A stretch of DNA of 47,649 bases. Origin: Candidatus Saccharimonadota bacterium (GTDB lineage: Bacteria > Patescibacteriota > Saccharimonadia > Saccharimonadales > Saccharimonadaceae). The translations under genes were made by a program, and so were the position numbers. Shown one piece after another: positions 30,319-37,943 of the stretch. Location of the stretch: the NCBI GenBank assembly GCA_030528995.1, contig JAUMXR010000001.1, positions 1 through 47,649 on the forward strand. Reading direction: 5' to 3'. A model generated the notes under the pieces. It was not told the DNA's origin. It was given only the letters and a program-made list of their open reading frames with translations, and did not search any database. Every line of letters starts with the position of its first letter. Position 1 is the first letter of the stretch.

Positions 30319-32937
30319 TTATATTAGGGATAATTGTTGTTTGAGGCGGGAAATGAGAGCCTCTTTTTCTTTGATTTGGTCCTGAGTTTCTTTGACGAGG
30401 TGGGCGGGGGCACGTTCGACATAGCTGGGGTTTTCCATGCGGGCATTCAAGGCGTCGAGTTCGCGGCCGACTGAGAGGATTTTATCGGTAAGGGCCTCTT
30501 TGTAATCATTTACTACCTTTTCGGGGACATCAAGATAGAGCTCGTGGTTGGCGAGGGCTAGCCTTAAACCTCTTGGGGAGCCTTGTAAGGCGTTCAGGGT
30601 CGGAACCTTGGTAAGAGACCTGATTAAGAGCAAGTTGTCCTCCACGAGGCTGTCATTGTCGTATAATAGGTCGTATTTTTTGCTGTTATTGGTGCCTGGA
30701 AGGCTCTGTAAGGTGGTTCTGACTTCGGACACGATAGTTCTTATGTTTTCGAACTGTTCGGCCGAAATGGGGTCATATTCAAGCCTGGCTGGCCATTTAG
30801 CGGTAGCAATAAAGCCTTCAGCCCAAGATAAATTCTGCCAGATGGCCTCTGTAACGAACGGAGCAAATGGGTGAAGAGCCACCAACAAGGCGCTAAGCGT
30901 AACCTTGAGAAGTTCGGCATTATGGAAGAGTTTTTGAGATTCGAGGAACCAGTCGGCGTATTTATCCCAGATGGTCTGGTATAGTACTTCGATGGCTTCG
31001 GCGAAACGATACTCTTTCATACATTTTTCGACCTGAGCTAGGCAATTATTAATTTCACGACAAATCCAATCTTCACCCATGTTTTCCGTAGTGTAGGTAC
31101 CGGTGGTAGCAACATCGGATTCCTCGTCTACGATAGATTGGACGAGACGAGAAATATTCCAAAGTTTATTACAGAGGTTGCGGCCAGAGATGACGGAGTT
31201 CTCGGAGAAAGCTTGGTTCATGCCGGCGGAGCGACCGCGGAGAATACCAAGACGGAAGGCATCAGAGCCGTATTTGGTGACAAGGTCCATTGGGTTGATG
31301 ACATTGCCTTTAGACTTGGACATTTTTTTGCCATGCTCGTCGAGGACGAGACCGTGTAAATAAACTTCCTTGAAGGGAACTTCACCCGTGACATAGAGAC
31401 CCATCATGAGCATACGAGCAACCCAGGCAAAGAGAATATCGGCCCCTGTCTCCATAACATTTAGAGGATAATATGGGTTGAAATTGTCTGCAGTCCAGTT
31501 GGTGCAAACGATGGGCCAGTGACTACTAGAAAACCAGGTATCAAAAGTATCTTCGTCTCTTACATATCTCACGCCAGCTTTTTCGATTTCTTTGAGATTG
31601 GTGCGACGATCGAAAATCCAATCTGGCTCGTCGGTGGCTTCCTCTTCGACTTTTCTAAACATCGGGATAGCGATACCCCAAGGGATTTGACGAGAAATGT
31701 TCCAATCTTTGAGGTTCTTGAGGTAATTGATGAGGACCTTTTGCTTGGATTCGGGGTGGAATTTGATTTCGCCGGCTTCTAGATGTTCGATGGCAACCCC
31801 TGCGAGCTTCTCGACATCGACAAACCACTGTTCTTTGAGCATAGGCTCTAGTACGGTGCCACATTTATAACAATGGGCAACAGAGTGAGTGATTTTATGC
31901 TCGCCTTTTAATAGGCCTTGCTCTTTGAGGTCCTTAAGAACCTGTTTGCGGCATTCGGCGGCGGTCAGGTCGTAATATTTCTCTGGAACATTAATCATTT
32001 TGCCAGATTCGGAGATAACTTGGATGCGCTCCAGGTTATGACGTTCGCCAACTTCAAAATCGTCGAAATCGTGGGCAGGGGTAATTTTGACGGCGCCAGT
32101 GCCGTATTCGGGGTCGGCATGTTCGTCGGCGATGATAGGGATTTCGCGGTCCGTCAGGGGCAGATGGACGGTTTTGCCGATTCGGCCTTTATATCTCTCG
32201 TCGTCTGGGTTAACAGCGACTGCGGTATCGCCAAAGAGGGTTTCCGGGCGGGTAGTGGAGACAATGATGTCGTCGTAGGCGATGTCCCAGAGGGTGCCGG
32301 GTTCGTCTTGATGCTCAACCTCGATGTCAGCAAAAGCAGTGCGATGTTTCGGGCAGTAGTTGACGAGTTTTTCGCCACGATAGATGAGACCGTCGTTCCA
32401 CATTTTTTCGAAAGTGGTGTAAACGCGGTCGATGACATTTTCATCAAGAGTAAAGGTAAGATCGTCCCAAGAACAGGAAGCGCCGAGGGCTCGAAGCTGA
32501 AGCTCCATGTTACCACGCTGCTCAGCGACGAAATCCCACACTTTGGCGTAGAGCTCGTTGCGGTCAAATTCGAAACGAGTGTGGCCTTTAGCTTCCAGAT
32601 TTTTTTCGTAAACAACCCAGGTTTCAAAACCAGCGTGGTCGGCACCGGGAATATACCACGAAGATGCGCCGCGGAGGCGATAATAACGAGTAAGGGAATC
32701 CTCCAGTGCGACAGTGAGACCATGACCGATGTGAAGATTGCCGTTGGCGTTTGGAGGCGGCATGACAATGCTGAAAGTGCGGGGTGAGTTTTTGACTTCT
32801 TCTCGGTCGTCCACGCCGTCGCCATTGTCATCGACTGGGACGGTGGGAACGGATGGAGAAAAGATGCCGGCAGCTTCCCAAGCGCCATAAATGTCAGTTT
32901 CGTATTGATTCGGTTCGTAACTCGATGCAAATTTCAT
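30319..32937 (-). CDS. valS: Valyl-tRNA synthetase
   Basis: 872 residues, class Ia synthetase. HIGH motif NGNLHIGHGL near 65, editing (CP1) domain with STTRPETLFGDTAVAVNP, KMSKS motif GKKMSKSKGNVINP near 540, anticodon domain, and a C-terminal coiled coil (about 805-872) that grips the tRNA. It charges tRNA-Val and edits Thr. Its promoter GTGTGCTATAAT lies 32 bases before ATG, so unlike many neighbours it has a short leader with GAGG. Confidence 0.97.
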   Translation of the reverse strand: MKFASSYEPNQYETDIYGAWEAAGIFSPSVPTVPVDDNGDGVDDREEVKNSPRTFSIVMPPPNANGNLHIGHGLTVALEDSLTRYYRLRGASSWYIPGADHAGFETWVVYEKNLEAKGHTRFEFDRNELYAKVWDFVAEQRGNMELQLRALGASCSWDDLTFTLDENVIDRVYTTFEKMWNDGLIYRGEKLVNYCPKHRTAFADIEVEHQDEPGTLWDIAYDDIIVSTTRPETLFGDTAVAVNPDDERYKGRIGKTVHLPLTDREIPIIADEHADPEYGTGAVKITPAHDFDDFEVGERHNLERIQVISESGKMINVPEKYYDLTAAECRKQVLKDLKEQGLLKGEHKITHSVAHCYKCGTVLEPMLKEQWFVDVEKLAGVAIEHLEAGEIKFHPESKQKVLINYLKNLKDWNISRQIPWGIAIPMFRKVEEEATDEPDWIFDRRTNLKEIEKAGVRYVRDEDTFDTWFSSSHWPIVCTNWTADNFNPYYPLNVMETGADILFAWVARMLMMGLYVTGEVPFKEVYLHGLVLDEHGKKMSKSKGNVINPMDLVTKYGSDAFRLGILRGRSAGMNQAFSENSVISGRNLCNKLWNISRLVQSIVDEESDVATTGTYTTENMGEDWICREINNCLAQVEKCMKEYRFAEAIEVLYQTIWDKYADWFLESQKLFHNAELLKVTLSALLVALHPFAPFVTEAIWQNLSWAEGFIATAKWPARLEYDPISAEQFENIRTIVSEVRTTLQSLPGTNNSKKYDLLYDNDSLVEDNLLLIRSLTKVPTLNALQGSPRGLRLALANHELYLDVPEKVVNDYKEALTDKILSVGRELDALNARMENPSYVERAPAHLVKETQDQIKEKEALISRLKQQLSLI

Positions 32938-32968
32938 TTTAACAAAAATCCTCTTACTCTTTTAATAC

Positions 32969-32974
32969 ATTATA
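32969..32974 (-). promoter_or_regulatory. Extended -10 box of valS
   Basis: GTGTGCTATAAT on the minus strand; a leader of about 25 bases follows. Confidence 0.6.
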
Positions 32975-32995
32975 GCACACTTATGGGTGAGAGAA

Positions 32996-33376
32996 TTATT
33001 CTGAGTATGCAAGTTTGGCGCGGATTTGCTCGAATTCTTCTGGAGTGAGTTCAAGGGTTTTGCCGTGCTGCCAGTCTGGGTCAAGTGGCATGAGGTGGAC
33101 ATGGGCGTGAGGAACATCAGTACCAACAACTTTCCAAAGAGTGCGAGCACCTAATTGTTTCTCAAGATGTTTGGAAAGTTTTTTAACGGTGGACATTAGG
33201 GCATCATAATCTTCGTCGGGAAGTTCATAGATTTTGTCGACTTCATTTTTGGGGATGACAAGAGTATGGCCCTTGGACTCGGGATGAATATCAAGAAAGG
33301 CGAGGGTTTTATCGTCTTCGTAAATTTTGTAACAGGGGATTTCACCCTTGATGATCTTGGTGAAGATGCTTGGCAT
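32996..33376 (-). CDS. HIT-family nucleotide hydrolase or transferase
   Basis: 126 residues. MPSIFTKIIKGEIPCYKIYEDD at the start and the catalytic histidine triad PHAHVHLMP near 93 define the HIT fold (Hint/HinT branch, purine nucleoside phosphoramidase activity typical). AAGGAG precedes the ATG, which lies inside the end of the PAP2 gene (35-base overlap). Confidence 0.93.
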   Translation of the reverse strand: MPSIFTKIIKGEIPCYKIYEDDKTLAFLDIHPESKGHTLVIPKNEVDKIYELPDEDYDALMSTVKKLSKHLEKQLGARTLWKVVGTDVPHAHVHLMPLDPDWQHGKTLELTPEEFEQIRAKLAYSE

Positions 33377-33848
33377 TTTTGGTTCTCCTTATGATTAAAT
33401 AGTAGATAGCGGCGAAAATAATAGCAAACCCAAGGGCACCAAGGACGTCTGATGGCCAATGTTTGTTGGCGAGAACCCTTCCAACGCTTACCAAGATAAT
33501 AAAGGCGAGCATAAAGACATCTAGCAAGATGTAGGCAGTCTTGGATTTGATGTAGCGTGGTAAAATGAGGGCGACAAGTAGGAATATAGTCGCAACAATC
33601 ATTACATGGGTAGAGGGGAAGGAGGCTTCGCCAGAGCCGTCAGGGCGCGTGTTCCAGATAAGAAACTTATCAAAGACGAAGTAGGTTGCCGCCATCAGTA
33701 CGAGAGGAAGAGGGAACCAAAGTAGCTCGCGGTCGACTTTTTTGAGGGACTTCCGAGTGACCCACTGATATATTCCCATAATCACAAACACTGCAAGAAC
33801 CGCAAAAGAAGCAATTAATATGATGTCGGTAGCCTTATTCCAATTCAT
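33342..33848 (-). CDS. PAP2-family membrane phosphatase
   Basis: 168 residues, about five membrane helices. Motif 2 is SFPSTH near 88 and motif 3 is GRVLANKHWPSDVLGA near 128, both with the catalytic His. The first motif (K...RP) is reduced to an NTRPDG. Likely substrate is a lipid pyrophosphate such as undecaprenyl-PP or phosphatidate (inference). TATAAT six bases before the ATG at 33848; a 20-codon upstream extension is rejected because it covers the promoter and the preceding terminator. Confidence 0.87.
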   Translation of the reverse strand: MNWNKATDIILIASFAVLAVFVIMGIYQWVTRKSLKKVDRELLWFPLPLVLMAATYFVFDKFLIWNTRPDGSGEASFPSTHVMIVATIFLLVALILPRYIKSKTAYILLDVFMLAFIILVSVGRVLANKHWPSDVLGALGFAIIFAAIYYLIIRRTKNAKHLHQDHQG

Positions 33849-33854
33849 GTTTCT

Positions 33855-33860
33855 ATTATA
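33855..33860 (-). promoter_or_regulatory. Extended -10 box of the PAP2 gene
   Basis: TTGTGCTATAAT on the minus strand, six bases from ATG. Confidence 0.65.
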
Positions 33861-33864
33861 GCAC

Positions 33865-33892
33865 AATAAAAAACCCGCTTTACTGCGGGTTT
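33865..33892 (-). terminator. Terminator overlapping the stop of the 34365 gene
   Basis: On the minus strand, AAACCCGC/GCGGGTTT stem then TTTTTATTG. The stem includes the last codons and TAA of the upstream gene. Confidence 0.85.
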
Positions 33893-34365
33893 GAGATGAT
33901 TTCTGCATATGTTTCTAAGAACGTTTCTTCTACCCTATCGATGTCGGCTTCGGTTATTCTGCTCACCATATCAATGGATAATTGTTCCGTGTAGATGCTT
34001 CTGACCCAGCTTCTGAGTTCACCCGACTCGACTTGCTCTTTTAGGAGTGCGGCCGCATCATTTCTTGTTAATTCACAGCTTACAACCATGAAAAGAACAA
34101 AGTAGGGTTTGACTATCCCTTCAGAACAGAGATCCTCTAGCTTCCATACGAACATGGTGGCGCAATCTCCACGAACACACATCTCCGCCAAAACCGAAGT
34201 CAGAATATCATATGTGGCATCATCTTTTTCGAAAAAGAGCAGAAAGATTAGAAGTTCGGCGTAAACAATGAGTTGTTTATCACTAAAACCTTTGAGCTCT
34301 TCTTCGATTCCTTCACTTACACCTGATTTGTTAAGCTCAGAAATGATTTTTGTAATGTGCTTCAT
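33880..34365 (-). CDS. Orphan helical protein
   Basis: 161 residues, all-helical, acidic, soluble apart from one hydrophobic stretch (LIVYAELLIFLLFF near 33-46). No recognised domain. AAGGAGGGG lies seven bases before ATG; TATAAT (34402-34407) gives a leader of about 30 bases. Its own promoter, ribosome site and terminator make it a stand-alone unit. Confidence 0.68.
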   Translation of the reverse strand: MKHITKIISELNKSGVSEGIEEELKGFSDKQLIVYAELLIFLLFFEKDDATYDILTSVLAEMCVRGDCATMFVWKLEDLCSEGIVKPYFVLFMVVSCELTRNDAAALLKEQVESGELRSWVRSIYTEQLSIDMVSRITEADIDRVEETFLETYAEIISNPQ

Positions 34366-34401
34366 GATTATCCCCTCCTTTTATGAAAATGTTGTTGATA
34401 C

Positions 34402-34407
34402 ATTATA
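34402..34407 (-). promoter_or_regulatory. Extended -10 box of the 34365 gene
   Basis: AGTGCTATAAT on the minus strand. Confidence 0.55.
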
Positions 34408-34467
34408 GCACTTTTTACGGATTGGGTGAAGAGGGGATAGGAGAAGCCATGAAAAGGTTAAGTTTTC

Positions 34468-34496
34468 TTGACAATTTTATTAATTTGTGCTATAAT
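34468..34496 (+). promoter_or_regulatory. Consensus promoter of the 34611 gene
   Basis: TTGACA, 17-base spacer, TATAAT preceded by TGTGC: the closest to consensus in the window. A leader of about 108 bases follows. Confidence 0.85.
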
Positions 34497-34610
34497 TAGT
34501 TTGTATAGTTTTTCTATCGAAGTTTAATAATTTGATGCTCAAATCGCTGCGAATTTGTTGTTTGTTATGCATCCGTTTGTTGCATTGATCTTATGATTAG
34601 GGGGGTTGTT

Positions 34611-35588
34611 ATGGGTATGTATTATAGCACACGCTATTTGAATTATTATCTCAACAAATGTAAGTCTGAAACTGACAAGCGTCGTCCTCTTGAGCCTGAA
34701 GAGTGCCTGTTAGTTGATAAATTGGGCGCAATCCGTAAAGAGATGGGTATACTTATTGCAGAAATTCTTACAATCGTTGCTGTATTAAGATTTTTTACTG
34801 ATCCCAATTTACGATTCGTAATTCGGAATCTGGATGCGATGGTAGGTTCGCTCAAAAAACAGAGAGATTTAGCCTCCAGGATTAGAATGACCTATTTATC
34901 CCTTAAGCCAAACGAAAGGGAACATAGAGATATCGAAATCACTCTTACGAGGTTTGAAAAACGCATTAGTTATCTTCGGTCGATGGTTATTCCAAGTAAT
35001 CTCAAAATGACTCCACTAAATGATTATCTTGAAATAAATGGGAGACTTGAGATGAGAGATGACATACATGATTGGCTTGGTGATATCTATGACATTATTG
35101 AGACTAACGAATCTGGAGAGGTTAGTTTCTACGCTGAGCACATAATCAATACCCTTTCTCAGGCAGGTAGACAGGATTCATATAAAGAATTACTTTCTAA
35201 GTATGCTGAAGAGAGAGAGGGCTCAGAAAAGGATAAAAAAGCATCAAAACAAGCCATGGATTATGAAAAGGCCACTGAGGGGTTGATGCATTTCTGTAGC
35301 TTGTTTAATGATGCAAAATTCAACATTAAGAACAATGATAGTATAAATTTCTCTATTAATATGCTAGAACAAATGATCGCCAAGCATGGAATTGATTGTT
35401 ATTTCGTGCTGTGTTGTGGTATCTATAGGGCAAAGCCTGTTTACCGCTATTTAGGCGATGGCGATCAGCTTGTTAATGTCTTTTCGAGAGCCCATGCTTT
35501 CCGAAGCGAGGCTGCAGCAACAAAGGCTAGAGATCGAGTTGCTGTCAAATATCCTGACAAGGCATTCGGGGTTGAATCCCTGAAGTAG
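34611..35588 (+). CDS. Orphan protein with long leader
   Basis: 325 residues from the ATG at 34611, five bases after GGGGGG; an ATG six codons earlier lies upstream of that site. Mostly helical and charged, with a possible coiled coil near 70-150 and a segment KEREGSEKDKKASKQ-like linker near 205. The C-terminus (VNVFSRAHAFRSEAAATKARDRVAVKYPDK) looks like a compact alpha/beta end. No family recognised. Strong promoter and terminator. Confidence 0.68.
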   Translation: MGMYYSTRYLNYYLNKCKSETDKRRPLEPEECLLVDKLGAIRKEMGILIAEILTIVAVLRFFTDPNLRFVIRNLDAMVGSLKKQRDLASRIRMTYLSLKPNEREHRDIEITLTRFEKRISYLRSMVIPSNLKMTPLNDYLEINGRLEMRDDIHDWLGDIYDIIETNESGEVSFYAEHIINTLSQAGRQDSYKELLSKYAEEREGSEKDKKASKQAMDYEKATEGLMHFCSLFNDAKFNIKNNDSINFSINMLEQMIAKHGIDCYFVLCCGIYRAKPVYRYLGDGDQLVNVFSRAHAFRSEAAATKARDRVAVKYPDKAFGVESLK

Positions 35589-35615
35589 CATGGCGGTTTT
35601 GTAGTATCAATTTAA

Positions 35616-35646
35616 AAAACGTCCTTTTTAGGGACGTTTTTTTATT
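35616..35646 (+). terminator. Terminator of the 34611 gene
   Basis: Perfect 9-bp stem AAAACGTCC/GGACGTTTT, 7-base loop, T-run. Confidence 0.88.
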
Positions 35647-35670
35647 CTAGAGATTAGCTAAATTTTAAAA

Positions 35671-35747
35671 TGGTACACCCGACACGATTTGAACGTGCGA
35701 CCTTTTGCTCCGCAAGCAAACGCTCTATCCAGCTGAGCTACGGGTGC
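35671..35747 (-). tRNA. tRNA-Arg (anticodon GCG)
   Basis: Minus strand: acceptor GCACCCG/CGGGTGT (G-U at the end), D arm GCTC...GAGC, anticodon stem TTTGC/GCAAA with loop TTGCGGA, T arm with TTCAAAT, discriminator A, encoded CCA. The anticodon reads GCG. A TATAAT at 35823-35828 would give a ~69-base leader, unlike the other tRNAs here. Confidence 0.9.
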
Positions 35748-35869
35748 AAATGTGGATGTTTTGATTACTCTCTACATCCACCTAGAAATTAAATGAACAT
35801 CACCTTCATGGGTGACTCTATTATTATAACATATTTTGGTGGATTGTGGTAAAAATTACATTTTTATGG

Positions 35870-35875
35870 TAGAAT
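35870..35875 (+). promoter_or_regulatory. -10 box of tRNA-Ser (CGA)
   Basis: TGGTAGAAT (extended -10), ending seven bases before the first base of the tRNA; transcription would start at or next to the mature 5' end. Confidence 0.5.
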
Positions 35876-35882
35876 TATAGGC

Positions 35883-35973
35883 GGAAGCGTGGCCGAGTGG
35901 TTGAAGGCGCACGACTCGAAATCGTGTGGGCCCTTTAAGGGTCTCGAAGGTTCGAATCCTTTCGCTTCCGCCA
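35883..35973 (+). tRNA. tRNA-Ser (anticodon CGA)
   Basis: Acceptor GGAAGCG/CGCTTCC, T8 followed by GGCCGAGTGG in the D arm, anticodon stem CACGA/TCGTG with loop CTCGAAA, long class II variable arm, T arm with TTCGAAT, discriminator G, encoded CCA. Reads UCG. Confidence 0.95.
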
Positions 35974-36049
35974 CATTCTTACGAATGTGCTTTAAAAAGC
36001 AGGACTCGTATCTCGCTAAAGCTCGATGCGAATCCTTTCGCTTCCGCCA
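35953..36049 (+). repeat. Direct repeat of tRNA-Ser (CGA) 3' end
   Basis: The last 21 bases of the tRNA (35953-35973) recur exactly at 36029-36049, 76 bases downstream. Between them lie a 7-bp hairpin CACATTC/GAATGTG (35972-35989), GCTTTAAAAAGC and a short GACTCG that echoes the anticodon region. Possible attachment-site pair or tRNA remnant. Confidence 0.8.
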
Positions 36050-36058
36050 AGTTAGAAT

Positions 36059-36083
36059 AACGCCGGTTGGGCGTTTTTTGTTT
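36059..36083 (+). terminator. Terminator after the tRNA-Ser repeat
   Basis: AACGCC/GGCGTT stem with loop GGTTG, then TTTTG TTT. It lies after the duplicated 3' end, so the copy is probably part of the tRNA primary transcript. Confidence 0.7.
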
Positions 36084-36089
36084 ATCTGA

Positions 36090-36095
36090 TATAAT
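36090..36095 (+). promoter_or_regulatory. -10 box of the RhuM-Fic gene
   Basis: TGATATAAT just after the terminator; a leader of about 20 bases with GAGG precedes the ATG at 36121. Confidence 0.55.
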
Positions 36096-36120
36096 GGAGA
36101 TAATAAGTGAGGGAATACAG

Positions 36121-37182
36121 ATGGTCGATGCAACTGAGGAAAACTTAGAGAAGAAACTTGAAATTTACCAGGGCGATTCCGGTGAAGTGATTTTTGATGT
36201 GGATGAAGAAGAGGAGACGATTTGGGCGACTCAGGCTCAGATGGCACAGGTTTTTGGAGTGGATAGAACAGTAATAGTGCGGCATATTCGAAACATTTAT
36301 AGAGACGGAGAATTAGAGGAAAACCCAACTAGTGTAAAAAATGCACAGGTTGGAGGACGAGGACCAACTAGGAAGAAAACCTTCCTAGTTCGAACCGAAG
36401 GAGGAAGAACCGTGCGACGCGCAGTTGATATGTATAATCTTGATATGATTATCTCGGTAGGGTATCGGGTTAACTCGAAGAAGGCAACAAAGTTTAGGGT
36501 GTGGGCAACTTCGGTGCTAAAACAATATCTATCAAGGGGAGTAGTGGTCAACGAACGGCGCCTTGAGGCGTTGAGAGAAAAGAAGGAAGTCAAAAAACTG
36601 CATGATGTAGAAGAGATGATGGCGCTGGTAAGACGACTGACTACACGAAATGAGCTAAGTGCGGGTGAAGCTAATGGAGTGCTTGAGGTAATTTCAAAAT
36701 ATGCGGGGAGTTTTCAGACTTTGGAGGAGTACGATGATGGGTTTATAGATTTGTCTTTTATGAGCGCGAAAAAGCGGGTGAAGGAGTTGACTATCGAAAT
36801 GTGCAAGTCGGCGGTGGAACAGCTAAGAGGGAGCGTAGGTGGTTCGGATTTATTTGGAAAAGAGAGAAATGGGAGTTTTGAAGGGAACCTTGCAACGATA
36901 TTCCAGAGTTTTGATGGGAAAGAGCTTTACCCAAGTGTGCCAGAGAAAGCAGCGAATTTATTATACTTTGTGATAAAAGACCACCCATTTTATGATGGAA
37001 ATAAGAGAATTGGGGCGCTACTTTTTATTCTATTCTTAACTTTAAATGATTGCCATTTGACAAAAAATGGTGAAACTAAGATTTCGGACAGAGCGCTTAC
37101 GGCGATTGCGCTACTAATAGCCGAGAGTGAACCGAAAGAGAAGACATTGATAGTTTCTCTGGTCTGTAAACTACTAGATTGA
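36121..37182 (+). CDS. RhuM-type protein fused to a Fic/DOC domain
   Basis: 353 residues. The first ~150 residues match the RhuM virulence family (TIWATQAQMAQVFGVDRTVI, then YNLDMIISVGYRVNSKKATKFRVWA). The C-terminal ~150 residues are a Fic/DOC domain with HPFYDGNKR (the HPFxDGN(K/G)R core) near 295. Such fusions are found in mobile regions and some Fic/DOC proteins are toxins; target unknown. No antitoxin is evident next door. Start chosen from GTGAGGG nine bases upstream. Located right after the tRNA-Ser 3' repeat. Confidence 0.85.
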   Translation: MVDATEENLEKKLEIYQGDSGEVIFDVDEEEETIWATQAQMAQVFGVDRTVIVRHIRNIYRDGELEENPTSVKNAQVGGRGPTRKKTFLVRTEGGRTVRRAVDMYNLDMIISVGYRVNSKKATKFRVWATSVLKQYLSRGVVVNERRLEALREKKEVKKLHDVEEMMALVRRLTTRNELSAGEANGVLEVISKYAGSFQTLEEYDDGFIDLSFMSAKKRVKELTIEMCKSAVEQLRGSVGGSDLFGKERNGSFEGNLATIFQSFDGKELYPSVPEKAANLLYFVIKDHPFYDGNKRIGALLFILFLTLNDCHLTKNGETKISDRALTAIALLIAESEPKEKTLIVSLVCKLLD

Positions 37183-37187
37183 TATGG

Positions 37188-37193
37188 TATAAT
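37188..37193 (+). promoter_or_regulatory. -10 box of the Mur-like gene
   Basis: TGGTATAAT, six bases before the ATG at 37200. Confidence 0.55.
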
Positions 37194-37199
37194 AGGGGC

Positions 37200-37943
37200 A
37201 TGAAAGAGCAAGAAAAGTCCAAGGCAAAAAGCAAAAACGGTGGGCTAAGGGCGGGGCGGCAAAAAATAAAAGCAAAACTGCTGAAATCGTATTATGGTAA
37301 CCCTACCAAAGATATGAAGCTGATTGCAATAACTGGTACTACCGGTAAAGTAATAGTGGCTCATTATGTACACGAGATTTTGAAGGCTGCCGGTGAGCAA
37401 GTCGCAGTACTAGCATCCGACCAACCCTTTAAGATTGGCATGCTGCATAAGTTCTTGTCCGATGCCTGGAAGGCGGGAGCGAATTACGTGATTGTGACGG
37501 TGCCAGCAGAGGGATTACGTGATAATGTGTTTTATGGACTGCCGGTCGCAGTGGCGGCAATGACGAATTTTGTCACAGCTGGACTGAAAGACATGACGGC
37601 AGATGAATATATCGAGACAGAAAAAACTCTATTCCGGATGAAGCCGGAAATAGTGGTGTTTAACAGCGACGATTTGAATTACGATACTTTTTGCCGATAT
37701 AACGGTAAAGATAAGACTGTAACCTATGGGCAAACAAGTGCTGATGTAAAAATATTGAATTCTAAATTATACAATAAGGGAACTGAGGCCACGCTGTCTA
37801 TCAATGCTGAAATTTTGCCCGTGGCTTCTTTTGTGCCTGGCGAAACTGCGGTTTCTTATATGGCATGTGCGGTGGCTATTACTAATGCGATTGGAATTTC
37901 GCACGAAAGTATTATCGAGGGGATTGCGAATTACGAGCCTTAA
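37200..37943 (+). CDS. Degenerate Mur-ligase homologue
   Basis: 247 residues. It follows the Mur ligase central domain: LIAITGTTGKVIVAHYVHEILKAAG parallels the ATP loop (GTNGKTTT in MurE), VAAMTNFVTAGLKDMTADEYI parallels the TNLTHDHLDYH segment, and VVFNSDDLNYDTF parallels ILNADDP. The P-loop has lost its Thr pair (GTTGKVIV), the catalytic HDHLDYH is lost, and the C-terminal ligase domain is missing. It is therefore unlikely to be an active ligase. It converges on murE with a 32-base overlap of 3' ends. Leaderless start at 37200. Confidence 0.7.
   Translation: MKEQEKSKAKSKNGGLRAGRQKIKAKLLKSYYGNPTKDMKLIAITGTTGKVIVAHYVHEILKAAGEQVAVLASDQPFKIGMLHKFLSDAWKAGANYVIVTVPAEGLRDNVFYGLPVAVAAMTNFVTAGLKDMTADEYIETEKTLFRMKPEIVVFNSDDLNYDTFCRYNGKDKTVTYGQTSADVKILNSKLYNKGTEATLSINAEILPVASFVPGETAVSYMACAVAITNAIGISHESIIEGIANYEP

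Noticed and set aside
31918-32787. 289-codon plus-strand open frame
   Set aside because: Antisense to valS, which is certain; it mirrors codon bias of the real gene and has no start signals.
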